A stretch of DNA of 64,000 bases, taken from assembly GCF_022024275.1 (NCBI RefSeq), contig NZ_CP091804.1, forward strand, positions 2,932,501-2,996,500, given 5' to 3'. Below, piece after piece: positions 9,446 to 19,082 of the stretch (within the stretch, counting starts at the first letter, position 1; the number at the start of each line of letters is the position of its first letter). The DNA is from Sphingopyxis sp. BSN-002 (GTDB lineage: Bacteria; Pseudomonadota; Alphaproteobacteria; Sphingomonadales; Sphingomonadaceae). The notes below the pieces were generated by a model. That model had not been told where the DNA came from and made no database searches. It saw only the letters and a list, made by a program, of their open reading frames with translations. The position numbers and the translations under genes are program-made.

Positions 9446-11279
9446 TCTTCACCCCGCGATCGCGAAGGTTACCGAACGGATCGTGGAGCGCAGCCGCAAG
9501 GGCCGCGCCGCCTATCTCGATCTGATGGAGCGCCAGCGCGAGGCGGGAACGAACCGCGGCAATCTGTCGTGTGGAAACCTCGCGCATGGTTTCGCGGCGG
9601 CGGGTGACGACAAGGCGACGATACGCACCAATGCGGCGATGAACATCGGCATCGTCACCAGCTACAACGACATGCTTTCGGCGCATCAGCCCTATGGCCG
9701 CTATCCCGAGCAGATCAAATTGTTCGCGCGCGAAGTGGGCGTCACCGCGCAGGTCGCGGGCGGCGTGCCCGCGATGTGCGACGGGGTGACGCAGGGGCAG
9801 GCGGGCATGGACCTGTCGCTCTTCAGCCGCGACAATATTGCGCAGGGCACGGTCATCGCGCTCAGTCATGCGATGTTCGAAGGCGCGTTGCTCCTCGGCA
9901 TCTGCGACAAGATCGTCCCCGGCCTGCTGATCGGCGCGCTGCGCTTCGGCCATCTGCCGCAAATCCTGATCCCCGCCGGGCCGATGCCCTCGGGTCTCGC
10001 GAACAAGGAAAAGCAGCGCGTCCGCCAGCTCTACGCCGAGGGCAAGGCGACCCGCGACGAACTGCTCGAAGCCGAGGCGGCCAGCTATCATGGCGCGGGC
10101 ACCTGCACCTTTTACGGCACCGCGAACAGCAACCAGATGATGATGGAGCTGATGGGGCTGCACATCCCCGGCAGCGCCTTCACCAACCCGGGCACGAAGC
10201 TGCGGCAGGAACTGACCCGCGCCGCGACGCACCGGATTGCCGAGATCGGCTGGAACGGCGACGATTATCGTCCGCTGTCACGCTGCATCGACGAAAAGGC
10301 GATCGTCAATGCGGCGATCGGCCTGCTCGCGACGGGCGGCTCGACCAATCATGCGATCCATCTGCCCGCGATCGCGCGCGCGGCGGGAATCGTGATCGAC
10401 TGGCAGGATTTCGATGAGCTCAGCCACGCGGTGCCGCTGCTCGCGCGCGTCTATCCGAACGGCGCGGGCGACGTGAACAATTTCCACGCCGCGGGCGGCA
10501 TTGGCTTCGTCGTCAGGGAACTGCTCGGCGCCGGATTGCTGCACGGCGATGTGCTGACCGTCGGCGGAACGATGGCCGATTATGCCGCCGAGCCCGTGCT
10601 GGTCGACAACGAACTCCATTGGCAGGCCGCGCTGGAAGCAAGTCGCGACGATACGATGCTGCGCCCGGTCGCACAGCCCTTCTCGCCCGACGGTGGCATG
10701 CGCTTGCTTGCGGGCAATCTCGGCCGCGCGATCATCAAGACCAGCGCGGTTGCCGAGGATCGCTGGACGATCGAGGCGCCGTGCCGGATCTTCGACGACC
10801 AGAATCAGGTATTGGCTGCGTTCAAGGCGGGCGAGCTTGAGCGCGACGTCGTGGTCGTCGTGCGCTTTCAGGGCCCGCGCGCGAACGGCATGCCCGAACT
10901 GCACAAACTGACGCCCGCGCTCGGCGTGCTGCAGGACAAGGGCTACCGCGTCGCGTTGCTCACCGACGGCCGCATGTCGGGCGCCAGCGGCAAGGTGCCT
11001 GCGGTGATTCATCTCTCGCCTGAGGCCTTGCCCGGCCCTGACGGCGTCAGCGGCCCGCTCGCTTATCTAAAGGATGGCGACATCGTCCGCGTCTGCGCAG
11101 TGAACGGCGAGGCGATCGCGCTCGTCGATGAAGCCGAGTGGGCCTCGCGCACGCCCGCCATGGCGCCGCCGCCCGCGCTCGGCGTCGGCCGCGAGTTGTT
11201 CGCCCTGTTCCGCCATCACGCCGACGAAGCCGAAAAGGGCGGGTCGGCGATCCTCGCTGCCATGGAGTCCGTCATTTGA
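9438..11279 (+). CDS. edd: Phosphogluconate dehydratase
   Basis: A 613-residue IlvD/Edd-family iron-sulfur dehydratase converting 6-phosphogluconate to 2-keto-3-deoxy-6-phosphogluconate. Family signatures are '[21 protein letters not shown]', '[20 protein letters not shown]' and the C-terminal '[23 protein letters not shown]'; cysteines in the second motif and in 'GICDK' are candidate cluster ligands. The length is normal for Edd. It overlaps both zwf (8 bp) and eda (4 bp), so the three are one translationally coupled operon. Confidence 0.97.
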   Translation: MTDLHPAIAKVTERIVERSRKGRAAYLDLMERQREAGTNRGNLSCGNLAHGFAAAGDDKATIRTNAAMNIGIVTSYNDMLSAHQPYGRYPEQIKLFAREVGVTAQVAGGVPAMCDGVTQGQAGMDLSLFSRDNIAQGTVIALSHAMFEGALLLGICDKIVPGLLIGALRFGHLPQILIPAGPMPSGLANKEKQRVRQLYAEGKATRDELLEAEAASYHGAGTCTFYGTANSNQMMMELMGLHIPGSAFTNPGTKLRQELTRAATHRIAEIGWNGDDYRPLSRCIDEKAIVNAAIGLLATGGSTNHAIHLPAIARAAGIVIDWQDFDELSHAVPLLARVYPNGAGDVNNFHAAGGIGFVVRELLGAGLLHGDVLTVGGTMADYAAEPVLVDNELHWQAALEASRDDTMLRPVAQPFSPDGGMRLLAGNLGRAIIKTSAVAEDRWTIEAPCRIFDDQNQVLAAFKAGELERDVVVVVRFQGPRANGMPELHKLTPALGVLQDKGYRVALLTDGRMSGASGKVPAVIHLSPEALPGPDGVSGPLAYLKDGDIVRVCAVNGEAIALVDEAEWASRTPAMAPPPALGVGRELFALFRHHADEAEKGGSAILAAMESVI

Positions 11280-11896
11280 GCCAGTCCATCGACCAGATCA
11301 TGCGCCTCGCGCCCGTCATCCCGGTGATCGTGATCGACCGCGTCGAGGACGCGGTGCCGATGGCCGAAGCGCTCGTCGCAGGCGGCCTGCCGGTGCTTGA
11401 GGTGACGCTGCGCACCCCTGCCGCGCTCGACGCGCTGACCGCGATGAAGGCGGTGAAGGGCGCGGTGGTCGGTGCAGGCACCGTGCTCGATCCCGCGATG
11501 CTGAACAGCGCGATCCATGCAGGCGCCGAATTCATCGTCTCGCCGGGCCTGACCGACAATCTCGGAAAGGCGGCGGTCGCGAGCGGCATTCCCTTCCTGC
11601 CCGGCACCGCGAACGCCGGCGACATCATGCGCGGCATGGACCTTGGCCTATCGCGCTTCAAATTCTTCCCCGCGGCGACGAGCGGCGGCATCCCGGCGCT
11701 GAAGGCGCTCGCCGGACCCTTCGGAAATGCGCGCTTCTGCCCGACCGGCGGGATCAGTGCGGCGACCGCGCCCGAATGGCTCGCGCTCGACGCGGTGCTC
11801 TGCGTCGGCGGCAGCTGGGTCGTTCCGTTGGGACCGCCCGACCCGGCCCGGATCGAGACACTGGCGCGCGAGGCATCGACGCTTTCGCGCCATTGA
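11276..11896 (+). CDS. eda: KDPG/KHG aldolase
   Basis: A class I aldolase of 206 residues splitting KDPG to pyruvate and glyceraldehyde-3-phosphate, completing the Entner-Doudoroff branch. The Schiff-base lysine is in '[11 protein letters not shown]' near residue 128 and the catalytic glutamate in '[10 protein letters not shown]'; 'GAGTVLDP' and 'CPTGGIS' are phosphate-loop segments. I chose the TTG at 11276 because it overlaps the edd stop (TTGA) and gives the usual N-terminus ([18 protein letters not shown]); the ATG at 11300 is the alternative and would cut eight residues. Confidence 0.94.
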   Translation: MSQSIDQIMRLAPVIPVIVIDRVEDAVPMAEALVAGGLPVLEVTLRTPAALDALTAMKAVKGAVVGAGTVLDPAMLNSAIHAGAEFIVSPGLTDNLGKAAVASGIPFLPGTANAGDIMRGMDLGLSRFKFFPAATSGGIPALKALAGPFGNARFCPTGGISAATAPEWLALDAVLCVGGSWVVPLGPPDPARIETLAREASTLSRH

Positions 11897-11957
11897 TAAA
11901 CGCCATCTTTACTGCCATCGTGCAGGGGAAAACGGCAACATAGCCGTTGGTGGGGAG

Positions 11958-13547
11958 ATGCGCGTGCCGAGGCCGCAGCCACATTTGGAAGAAGTACTCG
12001 CGTCCGAACCCGGATCGCATATCGCCGCGCTCTTCGATTTCGACGGGACGATCATCTCGGGCTACTCCGCGACCGCGATGCTGCGCGAGAAATTCCAGCG
12101 CCGCGAAATGTCGATGGAGGAGATTGCCGAGACCGCGCAGGTCGTCGCGCAGCACAGCCTCGGGCAGATCGGTTTCTCGGGGCTCATGTCCGCCGCCGCC
12201 AAGTTCATGAAGGGCGTCGACGAGGAAAGCTTCGTCGAGTTCGGCGAGGAACTCTACAAGAAGCACATTGCCCGGAAAATCTATCCGGAAACGCGCGCGA
12301 TCATCGAGGCGCATCAGGCAAAGGGCCACCGCGTCGCGATCATCTCGTCGGCGACGATCTACCAGATCGAGCCGACTGCGCGCGACCTCGGCATCACCGA
12401 CATCAAATGCTCGTCCTACGAGATCGAGGATGGCGTCTTCACCGGCGAGATCATCCGGCCGCTCTGCTTCGGCGAAGGCAAGGTGCTCGCGGCCGAGGAA
12501 CTGGCGGCCGAATACGGCCTCGATCTCGACCAGAGCTTTTTCTACTCGGACAGCGACGACGATATCGAGCTGCTCGAACGCGTCGGCAAGCCGCGCCCGC
12601 TCAACCCGAACATGAAGCTGAAGGGCATCGCCGACGAACGCAACTGGCCGGTGCAGCGCTTCGGCAGCCGCGGCACGCCGTCGTGGATCGACTACACCCG
12701 CACCATCTATGCAACCGGCTCGCTCGTCGGTGCCTTCGCCGCGGGCCTGCCGATCTGGGCGCTGACCCGCTCGCAGCGTGAAGCGGCGAATTTCTCGATC
12801 GGACTGTTCGGCGACTTCGCGACCGCGATCACCGGCGTCGAGCTGGAGGTCGAGGACGAGCGCCACCTCTGGTCGTCGCGCCCGTGCATCTTCATCTTCA
12901 ACCACCAGAGCAAGGCGGACGTCATGATCCTCGCCAAGCTCATCCGCCGCGACATGGGCGGGGTGGGGAAGAAGGAAATCAGGGACATCCCCATCCTCGG
13001 CAAGCTGATGGAGTGGGGCGGCACCGTCTTCGTCGACCGCGCCGACGGCAAGAGCGCGATCAAGGCGATGGAGCCGCTCGTCGATGCGATCCGCGAGGAA
13101 GGCAAGTCGATCTGCATCTCGCCCGAGGGCACACGCACGCTGACCCCGAAGCTCGCGCCGTTCAAGAAGGGCGCCTTTCACCTCGCAATGCAGGCGGGCG
13201 TGCCGATCGTCCCGATCGTCATCCACAATGCGACCGACGTCGCGCCGAAGAACGAGTTCGTGATGCGTCCCGCAACGGTGCGCGTCACCGTGCTGCCGCC
13301 GGTCGATACGTCGAAATGGAGCGTCAAGACGCTGAACAACCATGTCCGCGACGTGCGGAACATGTTCTTGCGCACGCTCGGCCAGACCGAGGAAGAGGCC
13401 GAGGCCACTGAAGCGCCGCCCAAGCCTAAGCCGGTGAAGAAGGCAGCCGCGAAGCCCGAACCGACGAAAAAGGCGCCTGCCAAAAAGCCGGCACCCAAGA
13501 AAAAGGCGGCCGCCAAAAAGCCCGCCCGCAAGGGAAAGACCGGCTAA
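11958..13547 (+). CDS. HAD-IB phosphatase fused to 1-acylglycerol-3-phosphate acyltransferase
   Basis: A 529-residue fusion. Residues 20-230 are a HAD-IB hydrolase with 'LFDFDGTI' (nucleophile Asp27, Asp29) and 'YSDSDDDIELL'. Residues 245-475 are a PlsC-type acyltransferase with the HX4D motif NHQSKAD (His316, Asp321) and 'SPEGTRT' near 390. After residue 480 comes a ~45-residue tail built of Lys, Ala and Pro. PlsC acylates lysophosphatidate to phosphatidate; the HAD half could be a lipid phosphatase, which is inference. It ends three bases before the PlsB-like gene. The same fusion is known in mycobacteria. Confidence 0.93.
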   Translation: MRVPRPQPHLEEVLASEPGSHIAALFDFDGTIISGYSATAMLREKFQRREMSMEEIAETAQVVAQHSLGQIGFSGLMSAAAKFMKGVDEESFVEFGEELYKKHIARKIYPETRAIIEAHQAKGHRVAIISSATIYQIEPTARDLGITDIKCSSYEIEDGVFTGEIIRPLCFGEGKVLAAEELAAEYGLDLDQSFFYSDSDDDIELLERVGKPRPLNPNMKLKGIADERNWPVQRFGSRGTPSWIDYTRTIYATGSLVGAFAAGLPIWALTRSQREAANFSIGLFGDFATAITGVELEVEDERHLWSSRPCIFIFNHQSKADVMILAKLIRRDMGGVGKKEIRDIPILGKLMEWGGTVFVDRADGKSAIKAMEPLVDAIREEGKSICISPEGTRTLTPKLAPFKKGAFHLAMQAGVPIVPIVIHNATDVAPKNEFVMRPATVRVTVLPPVDTSKWSVKTLNNHVRDVRNMFLRTLGQTEEEAEATEAPPKPKPVKKAAAKPEPTKKAPAKKPAPKKKAAAKKPARKGKTG

Positions 13548-13550
13548 GCG

Positions 13551-15908
13551 GTGGCCGACGGAACGCCCCGCACCCCGATCGTAGCGGAGGAGGCGGCCGA
13601 CCGGCTCTATATCATCGACGCGCGCAACGGGGTCGAGCGGAGCATCTTGCTCGACTGGATCCATGCGACGTCGGGTGATTCCGAGCCGCAATGGGCGAGC
13701 CTCGACATCGAGGACGGCGATCATGCGCTCCCCGTCGACGTGCTCCGTGCGCGGCTCGGCGGCGCGGCGTCGCGGCAGGTCGTGCCGCTGCGTGTTGCGT
13801 GGCGCATTCCCGGTTTCGATCGCGACCGCGCGCTCAAGCTGCGCCACCTGATCTTCGGCGACCCACGCCATCCCGGCTCGCTCCGCGCGCGGCTCATCCT
13901 GCTTCGCGACCGGCGCCGCGCGCAGATCCTCGTTGGCGAGGCGGCGACGCTCGATACGCTGCGCGACCGTTTCAACGCGCAGACTGGCGGCGGCGATGGC
14001 GAGGGCGCCGACAGCCCCGAATTTGCGGGTTTCGTTGCGCGGCAGGCGGCGCTTGCGCTCGACGTTGCCGAACGCGGCATTCGCGGCACGCGCTACAAGG
14101 TGCCGCGCTTCGTCGCCGATGGCCTGCGCACCAGCCCCAAATTCCGCGCCGCGCTTGCCGATCTGGCCGAGAAGACGGGGCGTCCGGTCGGCGACCTATA
14201 CCGCGAGGCGCGGCCGCTGATGAAGGAGGTCATTGCGCGGCCTTCGGCGCTTTTTCTCGATCTTCGCGCACGTCTCGACCGGATGATGTTCGGGGGGTAT
14301 GCGCCCGAGATGGAGGTCGATGCCGCCGAGTTGGCGAGACTGCGCAATATATTGCGTGAACATCCGACCGCGATCCTTTTCACGCACAAGACCTATATCG
14401 ACGGCGCGACGCCCAGCAGGCTGACCTATGAGGCCGACATGCCGATGCTGCACAGCTTCGGCGGCGCGAACCTCGACTTTGCGGTGATGGGCGAATTCTT
14501 CCGCCGATCGGGGATGATCTTCATCCGGCGGAGCTTCCAGGACCAGCCGGTCTACAAGCTGGTGCTGCGCCACTATATCGCGTGGCTGCTCGCCAAGCGT
14601 TTCCCCCTTTCATGGGCGTTCGAGGGGACGCGGTCGCGCCTCGGCAAGCTGATGCCGCCCAAATACGGCCTGATGAAATATGTCCTCGACGCGGCGCACG
14701 CGACGGGCACCCGCGACGTCCATTTCGTGCCCTTCGTGACGAGCTTCGACCTGATCCGCGACGTCGAGGAATATGCCGCCGAGCAGACCGGCCGGAACAA
14801 GAAGCCCGAGAGCCTGTCGTGGTTCCTCGGCTATATGAAGAGCCTGAAAGAGCCTTCGGGCCGCATCCGCCTCGACATCGGCAATCCGGTGATCATCGAT
14901 GAAGCCCCCGGCCCCGACGACAAGCGCGCGCTCGAGAAGATCGCCTTCGCGGTCGCGGTCGAGGCGAACCGCGTGACGCCGCTGACCGTCACCTCGGTGA
15001 TGTGCCTGATCCTGCTCGGCCTCGCCCCGCGCGGCGCGACCGCCGCCGAGCTGCTCGCGGCGATCGGCGCGGTCACCGACTGGGCGCGGGCGCGCGGTAT
15101 CCGCCTCAGCAAGGAACTCGAGGCGAGCGACGACAGCGCGCTATCGGCCACCGTCGACACGCTCGTCGAAAGCGGGCTGCTGACGCGATACGAGGCGGGC
15201 AGCGAGAATGTCTATTCGATCGACCCCGCCAAACATCCGATGGCGAGCTATTACCGCAACATCATCGCGCACCATTTCCTCGACCGCGCGATGATCGAGC
15301 TGGCGCTGTTCCAGCTCCGCGATGCGGACAGGGGTGGTGCCGATGGGGGCGACGCCACGACCGCCTTCTGGGTGAAGTTCGACCGCCTGCGCGACCTGTT
15401 CAAATTCGAATTCTTCTATCCGCCTCGCGACGAGCATCGCGCCGCGATCGAGGCCGAACTCGCGCGGATCGATCCCGTCTGGGACCGCCGCCTCGCCGCT
15501 GGCGACCGTGGCGTCGCGCAGCTCATCCACCGCTGCCAGCCCGTCGTCGGCCACGCGATCCTGTTGCCCTTCGCCGAGGCCTATTCGGTCGTCGCCGAGC
15601 TGCTGACGCGCGCGAAGCCCGGCGACGAGGTCGATGCGAAGGCGCTGCTCGACACCGCACTGGTCGAGGGGCGGCAGGCCTATCTCCTCCGCCGCATCAG
15701 CAGCGAAGCTGCGATCGGTAAATTGCTGTTCGAAAACGGACTGTCACTGATGCGGCATATGGGGCTTGCCGAGACCGCGACCCCCGACAGCCTTGCCGCG
15801 CGGCGCGCGCTGCTCGCGGAACTTCGCGGGCTCGCCAACGTCATGGAATCGATGCGCCTGTCGACGACGGCGCTGGCCGACAAGTTGCCGGGAGTCTCGG
15901 ATGTCTAA
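13551..15908 (+). CDS. Glycerol-3-phosphate 1-O-acyltransferase, PlsB-like
   Basis: 785 residues from a GTG start three bases after the preceding stop. The acyltransferase core has 'HKTYIDG' (HX4D) near residue 278, 'FIRRSFQD' near 325 and 'FEGTRSRLGKLMPPKYGLM' near 355, the blocks I to III of the PlsB/DHAPAT family. It would put the first acyl chain on glycerol-3-phosphate, supplying the adjacent PlsC domain. The length is near that of bacterial PlsB (~800). A sphingomonad usually makes phospholipid with PlsX/PlsY, so this may be a second, storage-lipid-dedicated enzyme (inference). Confidence 0.9.
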   Translation: MADGTPRTPIVAEEAADRLYIIDARNGVERSILLDWIHATSGDSEPQWASLDIEDGDHALPVDVLRARLGGAASRQVVPLRVAWRIPGFDRDRALKLRHLIFGDPRHPGSLRARLILLRDRRRAQILVGEAATLDTLRDRFNAQTGGGDGEGADSPEFAGFVARQAALALDVAERGIRGTRYKVPRFVADGLRTSPKFRAALADLAEKTGRPVGDLYREARPLMKEVIARPSALFLDLRARLDRMMFGGYAPEMEVDAAELARLRNILREHPTAILFTHKTYIDGATPSRLTYEADMPMLHSFGGANLDFAVMGEFFRRSGMIFIRRSFQDQPVYKLVLRHYIAWLLAKRFPLSWAFEGTRSRLGKLMPPKYGLMKYVLDAAHATGTRDVHFVPFVTSFDLIRDVEEYAAEQTGRNKKPESLSWFLGYMKSLKEPSGRIRLDIGNPVIIDEAPGPDDKRALEKIAFAVAVEANRVTPLTVTSVMCLILLGLAPRGATAAELLAAIGAVTDWARARGIRLSKELEASDDSALSATVDTLVESGLLTRYEAGSENVYSIDPAKHPMASYYRNIIAHHFLDRAMIELALFQLRDADRGGADGGDATTAFWVKFDRLRDLFKFEFFYPPRDEHRAAIEAELARIDPVWDRRLAAGDRGVAQLIHRCQPVVGHAILLPFAEAYSVVAELLTRAKPGDEVDAKALLDTALVEGRQAYLLRRISSEAAIGKLLFENGLSLMRHMGLAETATPDSLAARRALLAELRGLANVMESMRLSTTALADKLPGVSDV

Positions 15909-15924
15909 GCTGCGCCCTCTTTCC

Positions 15925-16002
15925 CGTCATCCCGGCGAAGGCCGGGATCTCACCCTTACGATCCGACGCACCGGCGAGATCCCGGCCTTCGCCGGGATGA
16001 CG
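15925..16002. repeat. Intergenic palindromic repeat, family B
   Basis: Arms CGTCATCCCGGCGAAGGCC... (15925-15951) and its exact reverse complement (15976-16002) flank a 24-base loop. It lies in the gap before the WS/DGAT gene and ends 20 bases before that start codon. It is related to, but not the same as, the pair at 36241 and 37731. Confidence 0.85.
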
Positions 16003-16021
16003 ATCAGAATTGGAACTCGAT

Positions 16022-17611
16022 ATGCTTAAACAGCTCAGCGCGCAGGATGCCCAGTTCCTCTATACACAGACCGCGAACAATCTGACGCACATCATGGGGG
16101 TCTATATCTACGACCCCTCGACCGCGCCCGGCGGCTTCGTGCGCTTCAAGGATATCATCCGCCACGTCGAGAGCCGGGTGCACACCTCGCCCCTGTTCAA
16201 GCGCCGCCTGCACCGGCTGCCCTTCGACCTCGATCATCCCTATTGGGTCGAGGATGAGCATTTCGACATCGAGGCGCATATGAGCCACGCGCGCCTGCCC
16301 GAACCCGGCGACTGGCGGCAGTTCTGCATCGCGGTCGCGCGCTATTTCTCGAAGCCGATGGACATGAACCGGCCGCTCTGGGACATCTATATCATCGAGG
16401 GGCTCGACCGCATTCCGGGCATCCCGAAAGGCAGCTTCGCGATGCTCCACCGTGTCCATCATGCTGCGGTCGACGGGGCATCGGGCGCGCACGCCTTCAT
16501 CGCGATGAGCGACATCGACGCGAAGGGCACGCCGGCGATTGCCGAGCCGCCGCCGATCGAGGAACTCGGCCGCGCGCCGTCGAGCGCCGAGACGGTGACG
16601 CGCGCCTGGTCGGCGTCGATGCAGTCGCCGGTCAAATTCATGAATGCATTGCTCAAGGTCTCGCCCGCGATCGTCGCCTCGGCGCGCAAGTCGATGGCCG
16701 AGGGCGGGATGACCGCGGGCGTGCCCGAAACGCGCTTCAACGCGCCCGTCGGCCCGCACAAGATGTTCGACGCGACGACGGTCGCGCTGTCGGACGTCGC
16801 CGAGATCCGCAAGAAGGTTCCCGGCGCGACGGTCAACGACGTCGTGCTGACCACCGTCGGCGGTGCGCTGCGCAAATATCTCGCGAAACACAGGGAACTG
16901 CCGAAGGAGAGCCTCGTCGCGGTCGCGCCGATCAATTTGCGCGGCAAGGAGAAGGGTGCGGGGAAGGCCTCGACCCCGGGCAATCAGGTGTCGGCGATGA
17001 GCGTGCCGGTGCGCACCGACATCGCCGATCCGCTCGCGCGGCTCGCGGCGATCCGCGACTATACGGTCGAGGCCAAGGAGGCCAAGGCAGGCGTCAGCGC
17101 ACGGATCATGACCGACCTGTCGCAGCATATTCCGGGCGCAACGATGGCCGCGGTCGCGCGCATCATCACCAGCGAGCGCTTCGCGGTGCGCGGCACCAAC
17201 CTCTTCATCTCGAACGTCCCCGGCGCGCAGGTGCCGCTCTATCTGGCGGGCGCGCAGCTGGTGCAGCAGCACGGCATGGCGCCGCTTGCGAACAATATGG
17301 GGCTGTTCGTCGCGACCCCCAGCTACAATGGCCGGATCGCCTTCTCGATCATCTGCGAGCGCGCAATCATGCCCGACATCGCCTTTTTCCGCCAATGCAT
17401 CGACGAAAGTTTCGCCGACCTGATGGCGGCGACGCCGAAGCCCGAGAAGGCGCCCGCGAAGCCCAAAGCCGCTACGGCAAAGCCGAAAGCGACGCCGAAG
17501 GTCGCTGCGAAACCTGAAGCGAAGGCGAAAGCCGAACCGAAACCGGCCACCAAGCCAAAGGCGAAACCGGTTGCCAAAGGCAACGCAACCGGCAAGAATC
17601 GGAAAAAATAA
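16022..17611 (+). CDS. Wax ester synthase / diacylglycerol acyltransferase (WS/DGAT)
   Basis: 529 residues from ATG 16022 (MLKQLSAQDAQFLY). The catalytic HHxxxDG motif is 'HHAAVDG' at about His146-Asp151, with 'RPLWDIYIIEGL' before it and the DUF1298 C-terminal half ('NLFISNVPGAQVPLYLAGA'). The family esterifies diacylglycerol or fatty alcohols with acyl-CoA, forming triacylglycerol or wax ester. The last ~55 residues are a Lys/Ala/Pro tail (KPKAATAKPKATPK...) like the tail on the HAD-acyltransferase fusion. A TTG at 16010 would add four residues but overlaps the upstream repeat. Confidence 0.95.
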   Translation: MLKQLSAQDAQFLYTQTANNLTHIMGVYIYDPSTAPGGFVRFKDIIRHVESRVHTSPLFKRRLHRLPFDLDHPYWVEDEHFDIEAHMSHARLPEPGDWRQFCIAVARYFSKPMDMNRPLWDIYIIEGLDRIPGIPKGSFAMLHRVHHAAVDGASGAHAFIAMSDIDAKGTPAIAEPPPIEELGRAPSSAETVTRAWSASMQSPVKFMNALLKVSPAIVASARKSMAEGGMTAGVPETRFNAPVGPHKMFDATTVALSDVAEIRKKVPGATVNDVVLTTVGGALRKYLAKHRELPKESLVAVAPINLRGKEKGAGKASTPGNQVSAMSVPVRTDIADPLARLAAIRDYTVEAKEAKAGVSARIMTDLSQHIPGATMAAVARIITSERFAVRGTNLFISNVPGAQVPLYLAGAQLVQQHGMAPLANNMGLFVATPSYNGRIAFSIICERAIMPDIAFFRQCIDESFADLMAATPKPEKAPAKPKAATAKPKATPKVAAKPEAKAKAEPKPATKPKAKPVAKGNATGKNRKK

Positions 17612-17632
17612 ACCATCTTGCAGGACGACCGA

Positions 17633-19081
17633 ATGATTTTTGCCCCGACGCTCAGCGCCGACGCCGAGCTTGTCCGCGCGCCCGATTATGCCGCTTGGTC
17701 GAAAGCGGCGCAGGCGCATGACGCGAAATCGGGGCTGCAGGCGTGGCGTGACGCCGACGAAAGTCAGCACTTCGATTATAAAGCGATCCGCGCCCGGCTC
17801 GAAAAATTGCGCAAGCTGTCGGCGGCGGGTGACGTCAAGGGGCTGCTCTTCGTCCTCAACGAGGGCATCCACGGCAATATCGACGGTATGGGCGCCGAGC
17901 GTCTCTATCAGAAGGCGCGCTTCGGCACGAAGAAGCTGATCGAGGCCTATGTCGCCGAGGTCGTCGCCGCGCTCGACAAGATCGCCGCCTCGCGCAGCAT
18001 CCCGCGCGAAGAGAAGCGCGACTTTTTCCGTCGCGCGCAGCATTGCTATGGCCGTTCGGCGCTCCTGCTGTCGGGCTCGGGCAGCTTCCTTTTCTTCCAC
18101 GTCGGCGTCGTGAAAGCCCTGTGGGAGCAAGGTGTGCTGCCGAACATCCTCGCCGGATCGAGCGGCGGGTCGATTGTCGCCGCGATCGTCTGCACCCGCA
18201 AGGACGCCGATGTCGGCCCCTTCCTCGACAGCAAGCGCCTCGCCAACCCCGCGCGCGATCCCGAGATGAAGCGCCTCGCGCCCGACGAGGTACGCGACCG
18301 GCTCGCCGAACTGATCCCCGACCTGACCTTTCAGGAAGCCTATGAGATCAGCGGTCGGCATTTGAATGTCTCGGTCGCGCCCGCCGAAAAGCATCAGAAC
18401 GGCCGCCTGCTCAACGCGATTACCGCCCCGAACGTGCTGATCCGCGAGGCGGTGCTCGCTTCGTGCGCGGTGCCCGGCGTCTTTCCGCCGGTCATGCTGA
18501 TGGCGCGCGACGAGGACGGCAACCGCGTCGCTTATCAACCCGACCGGCGCTGGGTCGACGGGTCGGTGACGCACGACATTCCGACCAAGCGGCTCGAACG
18601 CCTGTACGGGGTCAACCACCATATCGTCAGCCAGGCGAACCCGCTGGCGCTGCCCTTCGCAACCGACACGCGCAAGCAGATGGCGCCGATCGAAGCGATC
18701 CAGCATGCGTCGATCGCGACCTTCAAGGCGTGGCTCAACGCGAACATGGTGATCTTCCAGAAGCCGCTCGAACTGGTGCCGCCGCTCAACAGCCTCGCGA
18801 ACATGGCGCGCTCGGTGATCAACCAGGAATATACCGGCGACATCAACATCATTCGCCCGCCGAAATTCTGGTCGCCGACCAAGATTCTTTCGGACCTTGC
18901 GCAGGACGACATCGACGAGCTGATCGACACCGGCCAGCGCACCGCCTGGCCGAAGATCGAGATGGTGCGGACCCAGACCGCGATCAGCCGTGCGCTCGAC
19001 GCGATCCTCGCAAAGATCGACAAGTCTGGCGACGACGGCCCCGGCCACCGCAGCTCGGCGCTGAAGAAAGCGGTCCGCTGA
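17633..19081 (+). CDS. Patatin-like phospholipase with DUF3336-type N-domain
   Basis: 482 residues from ATG 17633, preceded by AGGA at a good distance; TTG 17618 is a weaker alternative start. An N-terminal helical region (about residues 10-135) resembles DUF3336 of TGL-type lipases. The patatin domain begins 'LLLSGSGSFLFFHVGVVKAL', with nucleophile Ser in 'AGSSGGS' (near residue 177) and the dyad Asp in 'WVDGSV' (near 310). Such enzymes hydrolyse triacylglycerol or phospholipid. Placed just behind WS/DGAT, it may remobilise the lipid that enzyme makes. Confidence 0.93.
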   Translation: MIFAPTLSADAELVRAPDYAAWSKAAQAHDAKSGLQAWRDADESQHFDYKAIRARLEKLRKLSAAGDVKGLLFVLNEGIHGNIDGMGAERLYQKARFGTKKLIEAYVAEVVAALDKIAASRSIPREEKRDFFRRAQHCYGRSALLLSGSGSFLFFHVGVVKALWEQGVLPNILAGSSGGSIVAAIVCTRKDADVGPFLDSKRLANPARDPEMKRLAPDEVRDRLAELIPDLTFQEAYEISGRHLNVSVAPAEKHQNGRLLNAITAPNVLIREAVLASCAVPGVFPPVMLMARDEDGNRVAYQPDRRWVDGSVTHDIPTKRLERLYGVNHHIVSQANPLALPFATDTRKQMAPIEAIQHASIATFKAWLNANMVIFQKPLELVPPLNSLANMARSVINQEYTGDINIIRPPKFWSPTKILSDLAQDDIDELIDTGQRTAWPKIEMVRTQTAISRALDAILAKIDKSGDDGPGHRSSALKKAVR

Positions 19082-19082
19082 C

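Noticed and set aside
11754..13871. 705-codon minus-strand frame
   Set aside because: Antisense to the HAD-acyltransferase gene; length explained by high GC at third positions.
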